A stretch of DNA of 31,481 nt, from positions 1 to 31,481 of the forward strand of contig JAZNCI010000084.1 in assembly GCA_045587485.1 (NCBI GenBank), given 5' to 3'. The notes under the pieces are model-generated. The model did not search any database. It worked only from the letters and a program-made list of their open reading frames with translations, and was not told the DNA's origin. Each line of letters opens with the position of its first letter. The first letter of the stretch is position 1. Of this stretch, positions 14,942-23,404 are shown in pieces. A program made the translations under genes and the position numbers. This stretch comes from SIG440 sp045587485. GTDB taxonomy: Bacteria; Bacillota; Clostridia; Monoglobales; Monoglobaceae.

Positions 14942-16888
14942 TTATAATATTTGATTTTTCTTTCGTGTAAAAAACTGAATAATTGTCACAATAACAACCA
15001 AACCTATACCAATACTATCTGTCACAATTCCGGGATAGATAAGCAACAATCCGCCAACAAAAGAGAGAACGCGCTGATACCAGGGCATATTGTGAATAAA
15101 ATATCCTTCGAGCGATGCTGATACTGCAAAAATACCAAGTATTGAGGTTATACAGATAAGAACAACCTCCCCTATCTCAGTATCAACAAGAAGCATTGCC
15201 GGATTAAGTGCAAATACATAAGGAACTATAAATGCACCTATAGCCAGTTTTGTTGCTGTAATTGCCGTTTTCATTGGGTTTGCCTGAGCAATGGCTGCCC
15301 CTGCATATGCCGCCAGTGCAACCGGCGGTGTAAGGTCGGCAACAATGCCAAAATAAAATACAAAGAAATGCGCTGCAATCGGTGGAACACCCATACGGGT
15401 CAGAATAGGTGCACAGGTTGCTGCCATAATACAATAGTTTGCAGTTGTAGGAACTCCCATACCCAGCACAATACAACAAATCATCGTAAGGAACAAAGCA
15501 ACTATAACCTGATTTCCTGCAATTGCAACAATACCATTAAGCAAAATATTCGCAAGACCTGTTGATGAAATAATACCTGCAATAATTCCTGCAACACCGC
15601 AAGCTGTAGCAACGGCAATCATCCCCTGACCGCCTGACGCAAGAGCTTCCCAAATCCGTTTTGGAGTCATTCGGCTTTCTTTGTTAAACATGCTTACAGC
15701 TATTGCCGTAACAATTGCAATCGCAGCAGCATATGCAATTGAACGCTTATTTGTACCAACAAGATAAATCAATAAAATGAGCGGTATCAGGAGATATAGT
15801 TGTTTCAAAAGCGGAAAAACTCGTGGCAACTCGTCCTTGCTTAAGCCCCTGAGACCATTTTTCTTTGCTTCAAGGTGAACTGTTATAAACACACCCGCAA
15901 AATACAATATAGCCGGCAAAATTGCACGTATAACAATATCACTGTATGGAACACCTAACGCCTCTGCCATAAGAAATGCTGCCGCACCCATAATTGGTGG
16001 CATTATCTGTCCACCAGTGGATGCTGATGCCTCTGCTGCAGCCGCAAATTCAGGCTTATAACCAGTCTTCTTCATAAGAGGAATAGTAACCGCACCGGAC
16101 CCTACTGTATTCGCTACCGAAGAACCCGAAACCATACCTTCAAGGGCGCTTGCAACAACCGCCACTTTTGCAGGTCCGCCCGAAAAACGACCGACAATAG
16201 CGTTTGAAATCTTTATAAAGAAATCTGCAATTCCCGTTCTTTCAAGAAAAGCTCCGAAAATAATGAACACAACAATAAACTTAGAGCATACATTGACAGG
16301 TGTTGAAAGAATGCCCTCCTTGCTGTAGAACAGACGTGGAACAACATATTTCACCTTGCCCCAAAGACTGGGATTGCTTGCTCCCCAAATCAAAGCATAC
16401 ACAATAAAGACAGCTGCAACCACCACGATGGGCAGACCTACACTGCGACGACACACCTCAAGGAGAGAAACTATGCCAAGTATGCCTATTATAATCTGAT
16501 ATGTATCAAACTTACTGCCCTGGGCAACAATAGCTTTTGCATTAAATGCAAAATACAAAAATGCGCCTGTGCCCATAATCAAAAGGATTACATCATACCA
16601 GGGCATAAAGTTTACTTTTTGCTTACCTTTTTTAGCAGGGTAAACAAGATATCCAAGAAAAATAATAAATGCCACAAAGGTGGTCAGCCTGAATTCCTCA
16701 AGCCAACTGGCAAAAAGTGTAACGTAAATACAAAATATTGAAAAAACAGCAAGAAAAAAATTTACCATCATTTGCGGAATACCCTTCCACAAGCGAACAT
16801 TTGACTCTCTATCAAACTTTTTCATTACGGAATCCAGATCCATTGGCTCTTGAACAGCTATTGTCTTTGATTTGCCGAAAAAAAACAT
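14942..16888 (-). CDS. TRAP transporter permease, fused 4TM/12TM (TAXI type)
   Basis: A single 648-residue membrane protein combining the small (4-helix, DctQ-like) and large (12-helix, DctM-like) TRAP subunits, as is typical for TAXI systems. A short cytoplasmic N-terminus (residues 1-35) is followed by the first helix block, then the DctM part with GMVSGSSVANTVGSGAVTIP and EASASTGGQIMPPIMGAAAF, the signatures of the 12TM domain, and later GMGVPTTANYCIM. It acts with the binding protein encoded 76 bases upstream to import an organic acid or amino acid using an ion gradient. AGGAGG precedes the ATG. The substrate is not predictable. Confidence 0.95.
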   Translation of the reverse strand: MFFFGKSKTIAVQEPMDLDSVMKKFDRESNVRLWKGIPQMMVNFFLAVFSIFCIYVTLFASWLEEFRLTTFVAFIIFLGYLVYPAKKGKQKVNFMPWYDVILLIMGTGAFLYFAFNAKAIVAQGSKFDTYQIIIGILGIVSLLEVCRRSVGLPIVVVAAVFIVYALIWGASNPSLWGKVKYVVPRLFYSKEGILSTPVNVCSKFIVVFIIFGAFLERTGIADFFIKISNAIVGRFSGGPAKVAVVASALEGMVSGSSVANTVGSGAVTIPLMKKTGYKPEFAAAAEASASTGGQIMPPIMGAAAFLMAEALGVPYSDIVIRAILPAILYFAGVFITVHLEAKKNGLRGLSKDELPRVFPLLKQLYLLIPLILLIYLVGTNKRSIAYAAAIAIVTAIAVSMFNKESRMTPKRIWEALASGGQGMIAVATACGVAGIIAGIISSTGLANILLNGIVAIAGNQVIVALFLTMICCIVLGMGVPTTANYCIMAATCAPILTRMGVPPIAAHFFVFYFGIVADLTPPVALAAYAGAAIAQANPMKTAITATKLAIGAFIVPYVFALNPAMLLVDTEIGEVVLICITSILGIFAVSASLEGYFIHNMPWYQRVLSFVGGLLLIYPGIVTDSIGIGLVVIVTIIQFFTRKKNQIL

Positions 16889-16910
16889 AATACCTCCTAC
16901 GCATTAAAAT

Positions 16911-16936
16911 GGCTGTGACGAGATTTCGTCACAGCT
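16911..16936 (-). other. Intercistronic hairpin between TAXI binding protein and permease
   Basis: A perfect 10-base stem GCTGTGACGA/TCGTCACAGC (16912-16921 with 16926-16935) with a 4-base loop lies between the two transporter genes, followed on the minus strand by CATTTT. This position is typical for partial termination or 3'-end protection that makes the binding protein more abundant than the permease. Confidence 0.75.
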
Positions 16937-16964
16937 ATTTAATATCTACATTTGTGTATTTACT

Positions 16965-17924
16965 TTACTGAACTGCTACTTCAATTCCCTTTTCAGCAAA
17001 ATATTTTGCAGCACCTTTATGGAAGGGAACTGTCATACCGCCTGTTGCATTTTCAAGGCTAAGTTCTGCCCCCTTTGCATGTTCAGCAGTAATTGCATCA
17101 ACATTATCAAAAATTGAAGCTGTGAGCTTATATACATCGTCTTCTGATGCATCAGCACCTACAATCAGTGTAGCCTTTACTGTAACAGTTGTTACATCCT
17201 CTGTCTGACCTTCATATGTGCCGGCAGGGATTTTATGTGTTGTGTAAAATGGGCATGATGCCATAAGAGTTTCTGCAACTGCTCCGTCAATAGGAACAAG
17301 ATATGCATCGCTTGTAGTGCAAAGCTCTGTAATTGCAGGCGTTGGAGGACCTGCAACGATAAACGCTGCATCAATCTTGCCATCCTTCAATGCATCTGCA
17401 CTGTCAGCAAATGACTGATACTGAGCCTTAATATCATTCTCGGTAAGACCTGCTGCAGTAAGAACATCTATAGCATTGAAATAAACACCTGAACCGGGAG
17501 CACCGATTGAAACCGACTTACCTTTAAGGTCTGCAACACTCTTGATCGAAGGATTCATTGTAACAAGCTGAACAGCCTCTGCATAAAGACCTGCTACAAC
17601 ACGGAATGAATCAATCTTACCGTCTTCTTCAAATGAACGTGAGCCTTCCCATGCATATGCCATAACGTCAGACTGAACTGTACCAAGCTGATAATTGCCT
17701 GCATCAATTTCCTGAATGTTTGCCTTTGAGCCGTCGGTCGAAACAACCGTAACATTTACACCTGCGTTGTTTGAAATATACTGTCCAAGGACACCGCCGT
17801 AGCCGTAATATGTACCTGATGTACCGCCTGTACCCATTGTCATTTTTGTACCTGCAGCACCCCCGCAAGCTGCAAGTGCAAGCACAAGTGCTACTGTCAG
17901 TACTATAGAAACTATCTTTTTCAT
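16965..17924 (-). CDS. TAXI family TRAP solute-binding lipoprotein
   Basis: Extracytoplasmic substrate-binding subunit of 319 residues. It has a lipoprotein signal peptide with lipobox LAAC (Cys20 would carry the lipid), then the TAXI start MTMGTGGTSGTYYGYGGVLGQYI, here recognisable from TGGTSGTYYGYGG at about residues 32-44. Further signatures are QLGTVQSDVMAYAWEG and the loop LKGKSVSIGAPGSGV. TAXI proteins in other bacteria bind glutamate, 2-oxoglutarate or similar compounds, but binding here is not known. It is the first gene of the transporter operon, after a consensus promoter and AAAGGAG. Confidence 0.95.
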   Translation of the reverse strand: MKKIVSIVLTVALVLALAACGGAAGTKMTMGTGGTSGTYYGYGGVLGQYISNNAGVNVTVVSTDGSKANIQEIDAGNYQLGTVQSDVMAYAWEGSRSFEEDGKIDSFRVVAGLYAEAVQLVTMNPSIKSVADLKGKSVSIGAPGSGVYFNAIDVLTAAGLTENDIKAQYQSFADSADALKDGKIDAAFIVAGPPTPAITELCTTSDAYLVPIDGAVAETLMASCPFYTTHKIPAGTYEGQTEDVTTVTVKATLIVGADASEDDVYKLTASIFDNVDAITAEHAKGAELSLENATGGMTVPFHKGAAKYFAEKGIEVAVQ

Positions 17925-17962
17925 TTTACTTTACTCCTTTTAAAATTTTAAAATATAAAAAC

Positions 17963-17991
17963 ATTATATACTATTTTATTAAATTTTTCAA
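17963..17991 (-). promoter_or_regulatory. Promoter of the TAXI-TRAP operon
   Basis: TTGAAA (17986-17991) and TATAAT (17963-17968) with 17-base spacing, followed by a leader of about 32 bases. The region upstream to 18150 is very AT-rich with no other structure seen. Confidence 0.82.
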
Positions 17992-18153
17992 GTAAAAAAT
18001 AAATTTTCATAAGAAAAATTTATATTTTTTTAAATTTTGGTAATTTACTTATTCTTTTATTAAAAACCAGTATAAAACATTCTTTATAAACAGATGTGTA
18101 CAACTATAATTCTTTTGAAATTTTTGTTCTGCTTTTATCTTAGTGCTTTTACC

Positions 18154-18190
18154 ACAAAACCGCCACAGTATTGCACTGTGGCGGTTTTTT
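18154..18190. terminator. Strong bidirectional-looking terminator after hndD
   Basis: A perfect 14-base stem (18156-18169 with 18175-18188, core ACCGCCACAGT) and 5-base loop with A-tract on one side and T-tract on the other. On the minus strand it ends the hydrogenase operon 17 bases after the hndD stop, isolating it from the TRAP operon. Confidence 0.93.
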
Positions 18191-18206
18191 AATCACATAA
18201 CATTTA

Positions 18207-19946
18207 TTAGAACTTAGATCTTGCAGTATAATGTGTATGCAAGAGTTCGTGTGACTTGTGGCTACCTGGTTTTTCAAGGAACTCTGAATAGAGCAACTTG
18301 ATATCGGGGTTTTCGTGTGACTTGCGAACGGGAAGAGCCTTATCTTCTGCATAAAGACCTGCTGCACGCTTTGCCTTAACATCCACATCCATACGAGTCT
18401 GTGAGTCAACAATGGGCTGACCACCGCCTGTTACACAACCACCGGGACAAGCCATAACCTCGATAAAGTGATAGTTTGCCTTGCCGTCACGGATGTCATT
18501 AAGAATCTTTCTTGCATTACCAAGACCATTTACAACAGCAACCTTAACCTCGGTACCTGCAACTGTAAGAGCAGCTTCTTTAATGCCTTCAGTTCCTCTT
18601 ACCGCCTCAAAATCAAGCTTATCAAGTGACTTACCTTCAAGAACTTCAACAACAGTTCTGAGAGCTGCCTCCATAACACCACCTGTTGCACCAAAGATTA
18701 CACCGGCACCGCTTGCCTCTTCAAAGGGGTTGTCAAACTTTTCATCAGGCAGCTTGTTAAAGAGAATACCTGATTCTTTAATCATCTTTGCAAGCTCTCT
18801 TGTTGAAATAACCGCATCAACATCACGGAGCTTGTTAACCTCCATTTCAGGACGTCCAGCTTCAAATTTCTTAGCTACGCAAGGCATAACCGAAACTACA
18901 AACATCTTTGCAGGGTCAATACCCATCTTTTCAGCATAGTAAGTCTTAAGGATTGCACCAAACATCTGGTGAGGAGACTTACAAGATGAAAGGTTATCAA
19001 GAAAGTCGGGGAAGTTATGTTCGCAGAACTTAATCCAACCAGGGCTGCATGATGTAATCATAGGCAGCTTGCCGCCATTCTGAAGTCTTTCAATGAACTC
19101 TGTTCCTTCTTCCATAATTGTAAGGTCAGCACCTGTATCTGTATCAAATACGCCGTCAAATCCCATTCTTCTGAGGGCTGCAGCCATTTTGCCTGTAACG
19201 GGTGTACCGATTTCATAACCAAATTCTTCACCAAGTGCAACACGAACTGCAGGAGCAGTCTGAACAACAACGTAACGTTCAGGGTCATTGATTGCTGCCC
19301 ATACATCGTCTGTGTTGTCCTTTTCACGAAGTGCGCCAACAGGGCAGGCAACAATACACTGACCGCAGTTTACGCAGGGAACTTCACCAAGAGACTTGTT
19401 GAATGGTGAAGCAATTGTTGTTTTGAAACCTCTTTCTGTTGCATCAATGACAGAAACAGTCTGGATTGTCTTACAAGCGCTTACGCATCGACGGCAGAGA
19501 ACGCACTTGTTGTTATCTCTGACAATAGAAGGTGAAACCTCGTCGATATCGTATACGTTTCTTTCGCCTTCATAGGTAATCTCCTTAACACCAAGGTCAT
19601 CTGCCAGCTTCTGGAGCTCGCAGTTCTGGTTTCTTGCACAGGTCAGGCACTTGCGGTCGTGGTTTGAAAGAAGAAGCTCAAGGTTGATACGGCGAGCATC
19701 TCTTACCTTTTGTGTGTTTGTAAGAACCTCCATACCCTCGGATACTGGATACACACAAGCAGCCTGAAGATTTCTTGCACCTACTACCTCTACGATACAC
19801 ATTCTGCAGGAGCCTGTTTTGCTGACATCCTTCAGGTAGCAAAGGGTAGGGATTTCAATATTTGCACTGCGGGCAGCCTCTAAAATAGTGTAATTGCTTG
19901 GAACGCTAAGAGCCTGTCCGTTGATTTTTATATTAACCATTTCCAT
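18207..19946 (-). CDS. hndD: NAD-linked [FeFe] hydrogenase catalytic subunit (group A)
   Basis: Carries the H-cluster that makes or oxidises H2. The 579-residue protein has an N-terminal [2Fe-2S] domain (Cys36, 47, 50, 64), a His-ligated [4Fe-4S] (His96, Cys100, 103, 109), two ferredoxin clusters (Cys148-158 and Cys191-201) and the H domain with TSCSPGW at 298-304, MPCVAKKFE (Cys356) and EVMACPGGCVTGGGQP (Cys500, Cys504). The tail contains the small-subunit domain (HENPDIKLLYSEFL). The usual double cysteine of the first H-cluster motif is Cys300-Ser301 here. ATG at 19946 has GGGAG 10 bases upstream; an in-frame GTG at 19955 is possible. It works with the hndC, hndB and hndA products, probably in electron bifurcation between NADH and ferredoxin. 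Confidence 0.96.
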   Translation of the reverse strand: MEMVNIKINGQALSVPSNYTILEAARSANIEIPTLCYLKDVSKTGSCRMCIVEVVGARNLQAACVYPVSEGMEVLTNTQKVRDARRINLELLLSNHDRKCLTCARNQNCELQKLADDLGVKEITYEGERNVYDIDEVSPSIVRDNNKCVLCRRCVSACKTIQTVSVIDATERGFKTTIASPFNKSLGEVPCVNCGQCIVACPVGALREKDNTDDVWAAINDPERYVVVQTAPAVRVALGEEFGYEIGTPVTGKMAAALRRMGFDGVFDTDTGADLTIMEEGTEFIERLQNGGKLPMITSCSPGWIKFCEHNFPDFLDNLSSCKSPHQMFGAILKTYYAEKMGIDPAKMFVVSVMPCVAKKFEAGRPEMEVNKLRDVDAVISTRELAKMIKESGILFNKLPDEKFDNPFEEASGAGVIFGATGGVMEAALRTVVEVLEGKSLDKLDFEAVRGTEGIKEAALTVAGTEVKVAVVNGLGNARKILNDIRDGKANYHFIEVMACPGGCVTGGGQPIVDSQTRMDVDVKAKRAAGLYAEDKALPVRKSHENPDIKLLYSEFLEKPGSHKSHELLHTHYTARSKF

Positions 19947-19967
19947 ATTATTCACTCTCCCTCTCTG

Positions 19968-21761
19968 TTATTTCTTGATGATTGCGCCAAACTTACAGCT
20001 ATCCATACAAACGCCGCATTTTACGCACTTTTCAGAATCAATTGTGAAGGGTGACTTGATTTCACCTGTGATAGCACCAACAGGACATTTTTTAGCACAA
20101 AGGCTACAACCCTTACACTTGTCTGCAACAATTTCATATTTAACGAGTTTCTTACATACGCCTGCAGGACAAACCTTATCACGAACGTGTGCTTCATACT
20201 CGTCACGGAAATACTTGAGAGTACTGAGAACAGGGTTAGGAGCTGTCTGACCAAGACCGCAAAGAGCAGTTGACTTTATGCTGTAGCAAAGCTCTTCCAT
20301 CTTGTCAAGGTCTTCCATAGTTCCGTTACCTGATGTAATCTTCTCTAAGATTTCATAAAGTCTCTTTGTACCAACACGGCAGGGTGTACACTTACCGCAA
20401 GATTCATCAACTGTAAATTCAAGGAAGAATTTAGCAATATCAACCATACAGTTGTCTTCGTCCATAACAATAAGACCGCCCGAGCCCATCATTGAACCGA
20501 TTGCCATAAGTGAATCATAGTCAATAGGTGTATCAATAAGGTGTTCAGGAATACATCCGCCTGAAGGACCACCTGTCTGTGCAGCTTTAAACTTTTTGCC
20601 ATTGGGAATACCGCCACCGATTTCTTCAACAATCTCACGGAGAGTTGTTCCCATAGGAACTTCAACCAGACCAGTATTCTTTATCTTACCGCCAAGAGCG
20701 AACACCTTTGTACCCTTACTCTTTTCGGTGCCAATTCCCTTGAACCATTCTGCACCGTTCAGGATAATCTGAGTAATGTTTGCATAGGTTTCAACGTTGT
20801 TAAGGAGTGTTGGCTTCTGCCACAAACCCGCAACAGCCGGGAACGGAGGACGAGGACGGGGCTCACCGCGGTGACCTTCGATTGATGTGATAAGAGCTGT
20901 TTCTTCACCGCATACGAAAGCACCTGCGCCAAGACGGATTTCCAAATCAAAGTCAAAGCCTGAATCAAAAATATTTTTACCCAAAAGTCCGTATTCTCTA
21001 GCCTGAGCGATAGCAATACCAAGACGCTTAACTGCAATGGGGTATTCTGCACGAATGTAGATATAACCCTGGTTTGCACCTACTGCATAACCTGCAATAG
21101 CCATAGCCTCGATAACTGCGTGGGGGTCACCTTCAAGAATACTTCTGTCCATAAATGCACCGGGGTCACCCTCATCGGCATTACAAGCAACGTATTTCTG
21201 GTCATTCTGTGAATTATAGGTAAACTGCCATTTTGTGCCTGTGGGGAAACCGCCGCCGCCACGACCGCGAAGACCAGATTCCTTAATTACGTCAATAACT
21301 TCCTGAGGAGTCATTTCTGTAAGCACCTTACCAAGCGCCTGATAACCGTCAATACCGATATATTCTTCGATATCTTCGGGGTTGATAACACCACAGTTGC
21401 GAAGAGCAATTCTGTGCTGTTTTTTGTAGAAATCAACCTCGTTAAGGCTCTTGATGTTGTCTTCTTCAACTGTTTCAGCATAAAGAAGTCTCTTTACAAC
21501 TCTACCCTTTACGAGATGTTCTTCAACGATTTCTTTAACATCCTCGGGAGTAACTCTGCTGTAGAAAGCACCCTCGGGATAAACAATCATAATAGGTCCT
21601 AATGCACAAAGGCCAAAGCAACCTGTTTTTATAATTTTAAATTCTTTTTCCAAATCATGTGCCGCAAGCTGTGCTTCCATTTCCTTGATGATAGCATCAC
21701 AGCCGGATGATGTACAACCGGTACCACCGCAGCAAAGAATATGACCTCTAACCATATCCAT
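19968..21761 (-). CDS. hndC: Hydrogenase NADH-binding subunit (NuoF/HndC/HydB type)
   Basis: The 597-residue diaphorase subunit binds NADH, FMN and Fe-S clusters and passes electrons to the hydrogenase. It starts with a thioredoxin-like [2Fe-2S] domain (Cys16, 21, 48, 52). The central NuoF core has RGRGGGGFPTGTKW (NADH/FMN), ACNADEGDPGAFMDR, and FVCGEETALITSIEG, and ends with the cluster motif ESCGKCTPCRVGT. The C-terminus carries two [4Fe-4S] ferredoxin motifs, CKGCSLCAKKC and CVKCGVCMDSC. This extended form is that of the bifurcating or NAD-linked hydrogenases, not of respiratory complex I. It lies between hndB and hndD with 45 and 21 base gaps. The ribosome site is weak. Confidence 0.96.
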   Translation of the reverse strand: MDMVRGHILCCGGTGCTSSGCDAIIKEMEAQLAAHDLEKEFKIIKTGCFGLCALGPIMIVYPEGAFYSRVTPEDVKEIVEEHLVKGRVVKRLLYAETVEEDNIKSLNEVDFYKKQHRIALRNCGVINPEDIEEYIGIDGYQALGKVLTEMTPQEVIDVIKESGLRGRGGGGFPTGTKWQFTYNSQNDQKYVACNADEGDPGAFMDRSILEGDPHAVIEAMAIAGYAVGANQGYIYIRAEYPIAVKRLGIAIAQAREYGLLGKNIFDSGFDFDLEIRLGAGAFVCGEETALITSIEGHRGEPRPRPPFPAVAGLWQKPTLLNNVETYANITQIILNGAEWFKGIGTEKSKGTKVFALGGKIKNTGLVEVPMGTTLREIVEEIGGGIPNGKKFKAAQTGGPSGGCIPEHLIDTPIDYDSLMAIGSMMGSGGLIVMDEDNCMVDIAKFFLEFTVDESCGKCTPCRVGTKRLYEILEKITSGNGTMEDLDKMEELCYSIKSTALCGLGQTAPNPVLSTLKYFRDEYEAHVRDKVCPAGVCKKLVKYEIVADKCKGCSLCAKKCPVGAITGEIKSPFTIDSEKCVKCGVCMDSCKFGAIIKK

Positions 21762-21806
21762 CTTTAAACACCAAACCTTTCTGTATTTTTTATCCGAGCT
21801 GTTTGA

Positions 21807-22172
21807 TTACTCTGCAGCACCGATTGTATATTTTGTAACTATGCGTCCGTTAACGATGTGTTCACTAACGATTTCAGCAACCTTCTTGGGGTCAACCTTT
21901 ACATAAGTAACCTTTTCTTCACCGGGAAGCATAACTTCAACAATTGGCTCCAGACGACAAACGCCGATACAACCTGTCTGTGTAACTGCTACGTGTTCAA
22001 GGTTTCTCTTTGCAACCTCTTCCATAATAGCGCTCATTACAGGTCTTGCACCTGCTGCTATACCGCAAGTTGCCATACCAACAACAATGCGTACTGCGTG
22101 ATCGTCTTTTCTTAAATTAACAGAGCCCTTTGCTTTGTTTCTTATTGCTTCAAGTTCAGCCAAGCTTTTCAT
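21807..22172 (-). CDS. hndB: Thioredoxin-like [2Fe-2S] ferredoxin subunit, HndB type
   Basis: A 121-residue member of the thioredoxin-like ferredoxin family found as a fourth gene of HndABCD-type hydrogenases. The segment VGMATCGIAAGARPV holds Cys36, and TGCIGVCRLEP holds Cys68 and Cys72. The usual fourth ligand (five residues after the first) is Gly41, so only three of four cysteines are present; this may be normal for HndB. It has a long N-terminal helix before the domain. GGAGG precedes the ATG. It probably relays or stabilises electron transfer between the NADH module and hydrogenase. Confidence 0.88.
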   Translation of the reverse strand: MKSLAELEAIRNKAKGSVNLRKDDHAVRIVVGMATCGIAAGARPVMSAIMEEVAKRNLEHVAVTQTGCIGVCRLEPIVEVMLPGEEKVTYVKVDPKKVAEIVSEHIVNGRIVTKYTIGAAE

Positions 22173-22194
22173 TTTTTTACCTCCGTTTTACACA

Positions 22195-22740
22195 TTAAAC
22201 TAAATTCAGTTCCTGCTCGCCCTCCGATAAAAACTCAGAAAGCCATAAATAAACCTCAGGTGCCGAGAACGGAACATCTCCCAGCACATTTTTTATTTCA
22301 GTGGTATCAACCTCAAAAATCCTGCTACCCACAGAATGTCTGTATAAAAAATTAATATTTTCATACGAGGTGAACAGACCAAGCATAGTTTCAGCCATAT
22401 CTCCAAGAGGCTGACGGTCAATATGACTGTAACCAAACACCGCAGTAACGCAGGTTCCCTCTCCCACCTGTGACTTAATTTCTAAACCGCCACCTGTTGT
22501 TTCTGCCGCTGATTTAAAGAGCGGTATACCCAGACCTACCTTTCGGGTAGTGCGTTTTGTAGTGAAAGGGTCAATAACCTTTTCAAGAAATTCCTTTGTC
22601 ATGCCGCAGCCGTTGTCACAAATTTTAACCGTCAACTTATCTGATGCTATATCCTCACAAACAGTAACACAGATTTTTGTGGCACCTGCCGCAACCGAAT
22701 TCTGAACAATGTCCAGAATGTGAAGTGAAATTTCTCTCAT
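22195..22740 (-). CDS. GHKL-type ATP-binding protein in the hydrogenase operon
   Basis: A 181-residue stand-alone histidine-kinase-like ATPase domain. The N box is seen in HILDIVQNSVAAGA (Asn14), the G1 box in DNGCGM (42-47) and the G2 box in GLGIPLF (69-75). There is no phospho-acceptor histidine domain, no sensor domain and no membrane segment, so it is not a normal sensor kinase. The C-terminal 80 residues are unlike known modules to me. Its ATG overlaps the last base of the hndA stop, indicating translational coupling to the hydrogenase subunit. It may regulate the complex or partner with the RsbW-like protein at 25806-26234; this is inference. Confidence 0.88.
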   Translation of the reverse strand: MREISLHILDIVQNSVAAGATKICVTVCEDIASDKLTVKICDNGCGMTKEFLEKVIDPFTTKRTTRKVGLGIPLFKSAAETTGGGLEIKSQVGEGTCVTAVFGYSHIDRQPLGDMAETMLGLFTSYENINFLYRHSVGSRIFEVDTTEIKNVLGDVPFSAPEVYLWLSEFLSEGEQELNLV

Positions 22741-23234
22741 TACATTTCCTGATACTTTTTAATGATGCCTTCAACATCGTCAACAACCAGTCTGCCATAA
22801 ACATCATCGTTTACTGTCAAAACAGGTGCTAAGCCACAGGCACCGATACAACGGGTAGCCTCGATTGAGAAAAGACCATCAGGTGTACATTCACCAACTT
22901 CAATTCCCAGAATTTCTTTAATCTTGTCCAAGATATCACCCGAACCCTTAACATAACAAGCTGTACCCAAGCATACGCCGATGTGATACTTGCCCTTAGG
23001 GTTAAGCGAAAACTGTGTGTAAAATGTAACAATACCGTAAATTTCTGCCAGAGGCACATCAAGCCCTTCAGAAATCATTTCCTGAACCTCGATGGGAAGA
23101 TAGCCGTAAATTTCCTGTGCCTTGTGCAATACAGGAATAACTGCTCCATCCATATTCTTGTGCTCTGCAATAACAGCCATGAGCTGTGCTTCCTGTTCTT
23201 TTGTGCCGTTGAATGGAAGTGTTTTCTTTTCCAT
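22740..23234 (-). CDS. hndA: Hydrogenase NuoE-like [2Fe-2S] subunit (HndA/HydC type)
   Basis: The 164-residue subunit transfers electrons between the NADH-oxidising subunit and the hydrogenase. It has the NuoE arrangement: a helical N-terminal domain (YGYLPIEVQEMISEGL around residues 43-58, then EIYGIVTFYTQF), followed by a thioredoxin fold with four cluster cysteines, Cys88, Cys93, Cys129 and Cys133 (CLGTAC and CIGAC). AGGAGG lies before the ATG. It is the first gene of the hydrogenase operon, behind the Rex-like site and possible promoter at 23321-23360. Confidence 0.96.
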   Translation of the reverse strand: MEKKTLPFNGTKEQEAQLMAVIAEHKNMDGAVIPVLHKAQEIYGYLPIEVQEMISEGLDVPLAEIYGIVTFYTQFSLNPKGKYHIGVCLGTACYVKGSGDILDKIKEILGIEVGECTPDGLFSIEATRCIGACGLAPVLTVNDDVYGRLVVDDVEGIIKKYQEM

Positions 23235-23320
23235 TTCTACTTTACCTCCTACCTTAATTTATGTCACCAAAGCCGACTATGCCGACCCATAACATACGCA
23301 TTTACACCCTTTCAATCACT

Positions 23321-23338
23321 TTGTTAAAAAAGTGTCAA
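23321..23338. promoter_or_regulatory. Candidate Rex operator of the hydrogenase operon
   Basis: TTGTTAAAAAAGTGTCAA matches the clostridial Rex consensus TTGTTAA-N4-TTAACAA at 11 of 14 fixed positions, with one perfect half-site and the outer CAA of the other. It lies 87 bases upstream of hndA. Rex itself is encoded at 3230-3874. Confidence 0.6.
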
Positions 23339-23354
23339 TCAAGCATACAACAAA

Positions 23355-23360
23355 ATTATA
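23355..23360 (-). promoter_or_regulatory. Possible -10 box of the hydrogenase operon
   Basis: A perfect TATAAT on the minus strand, with only a poor -35 (TAGATT, 17 bases upstream). Transcription would start near 23348 so the Rex-like site would lie at about +10 to +27, where a bound repressor blocks elongation. A TTGACA that overlaps the Rex-like site (23333-23338) lacks a matching -10 box. Confidence 0.45.
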
Positions 23361-23404
23361 TCAAAAATATCAATAAAAATCTACATTTTATCAAAAATAC
23401 TTTT

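Noticed and set aside
18149..18424. Minus-strand reading frame of 91 codons overlapping the end of hndD
   Set aside because: It is a shadow of hndD in another frame and runs through the terminator hairpin.
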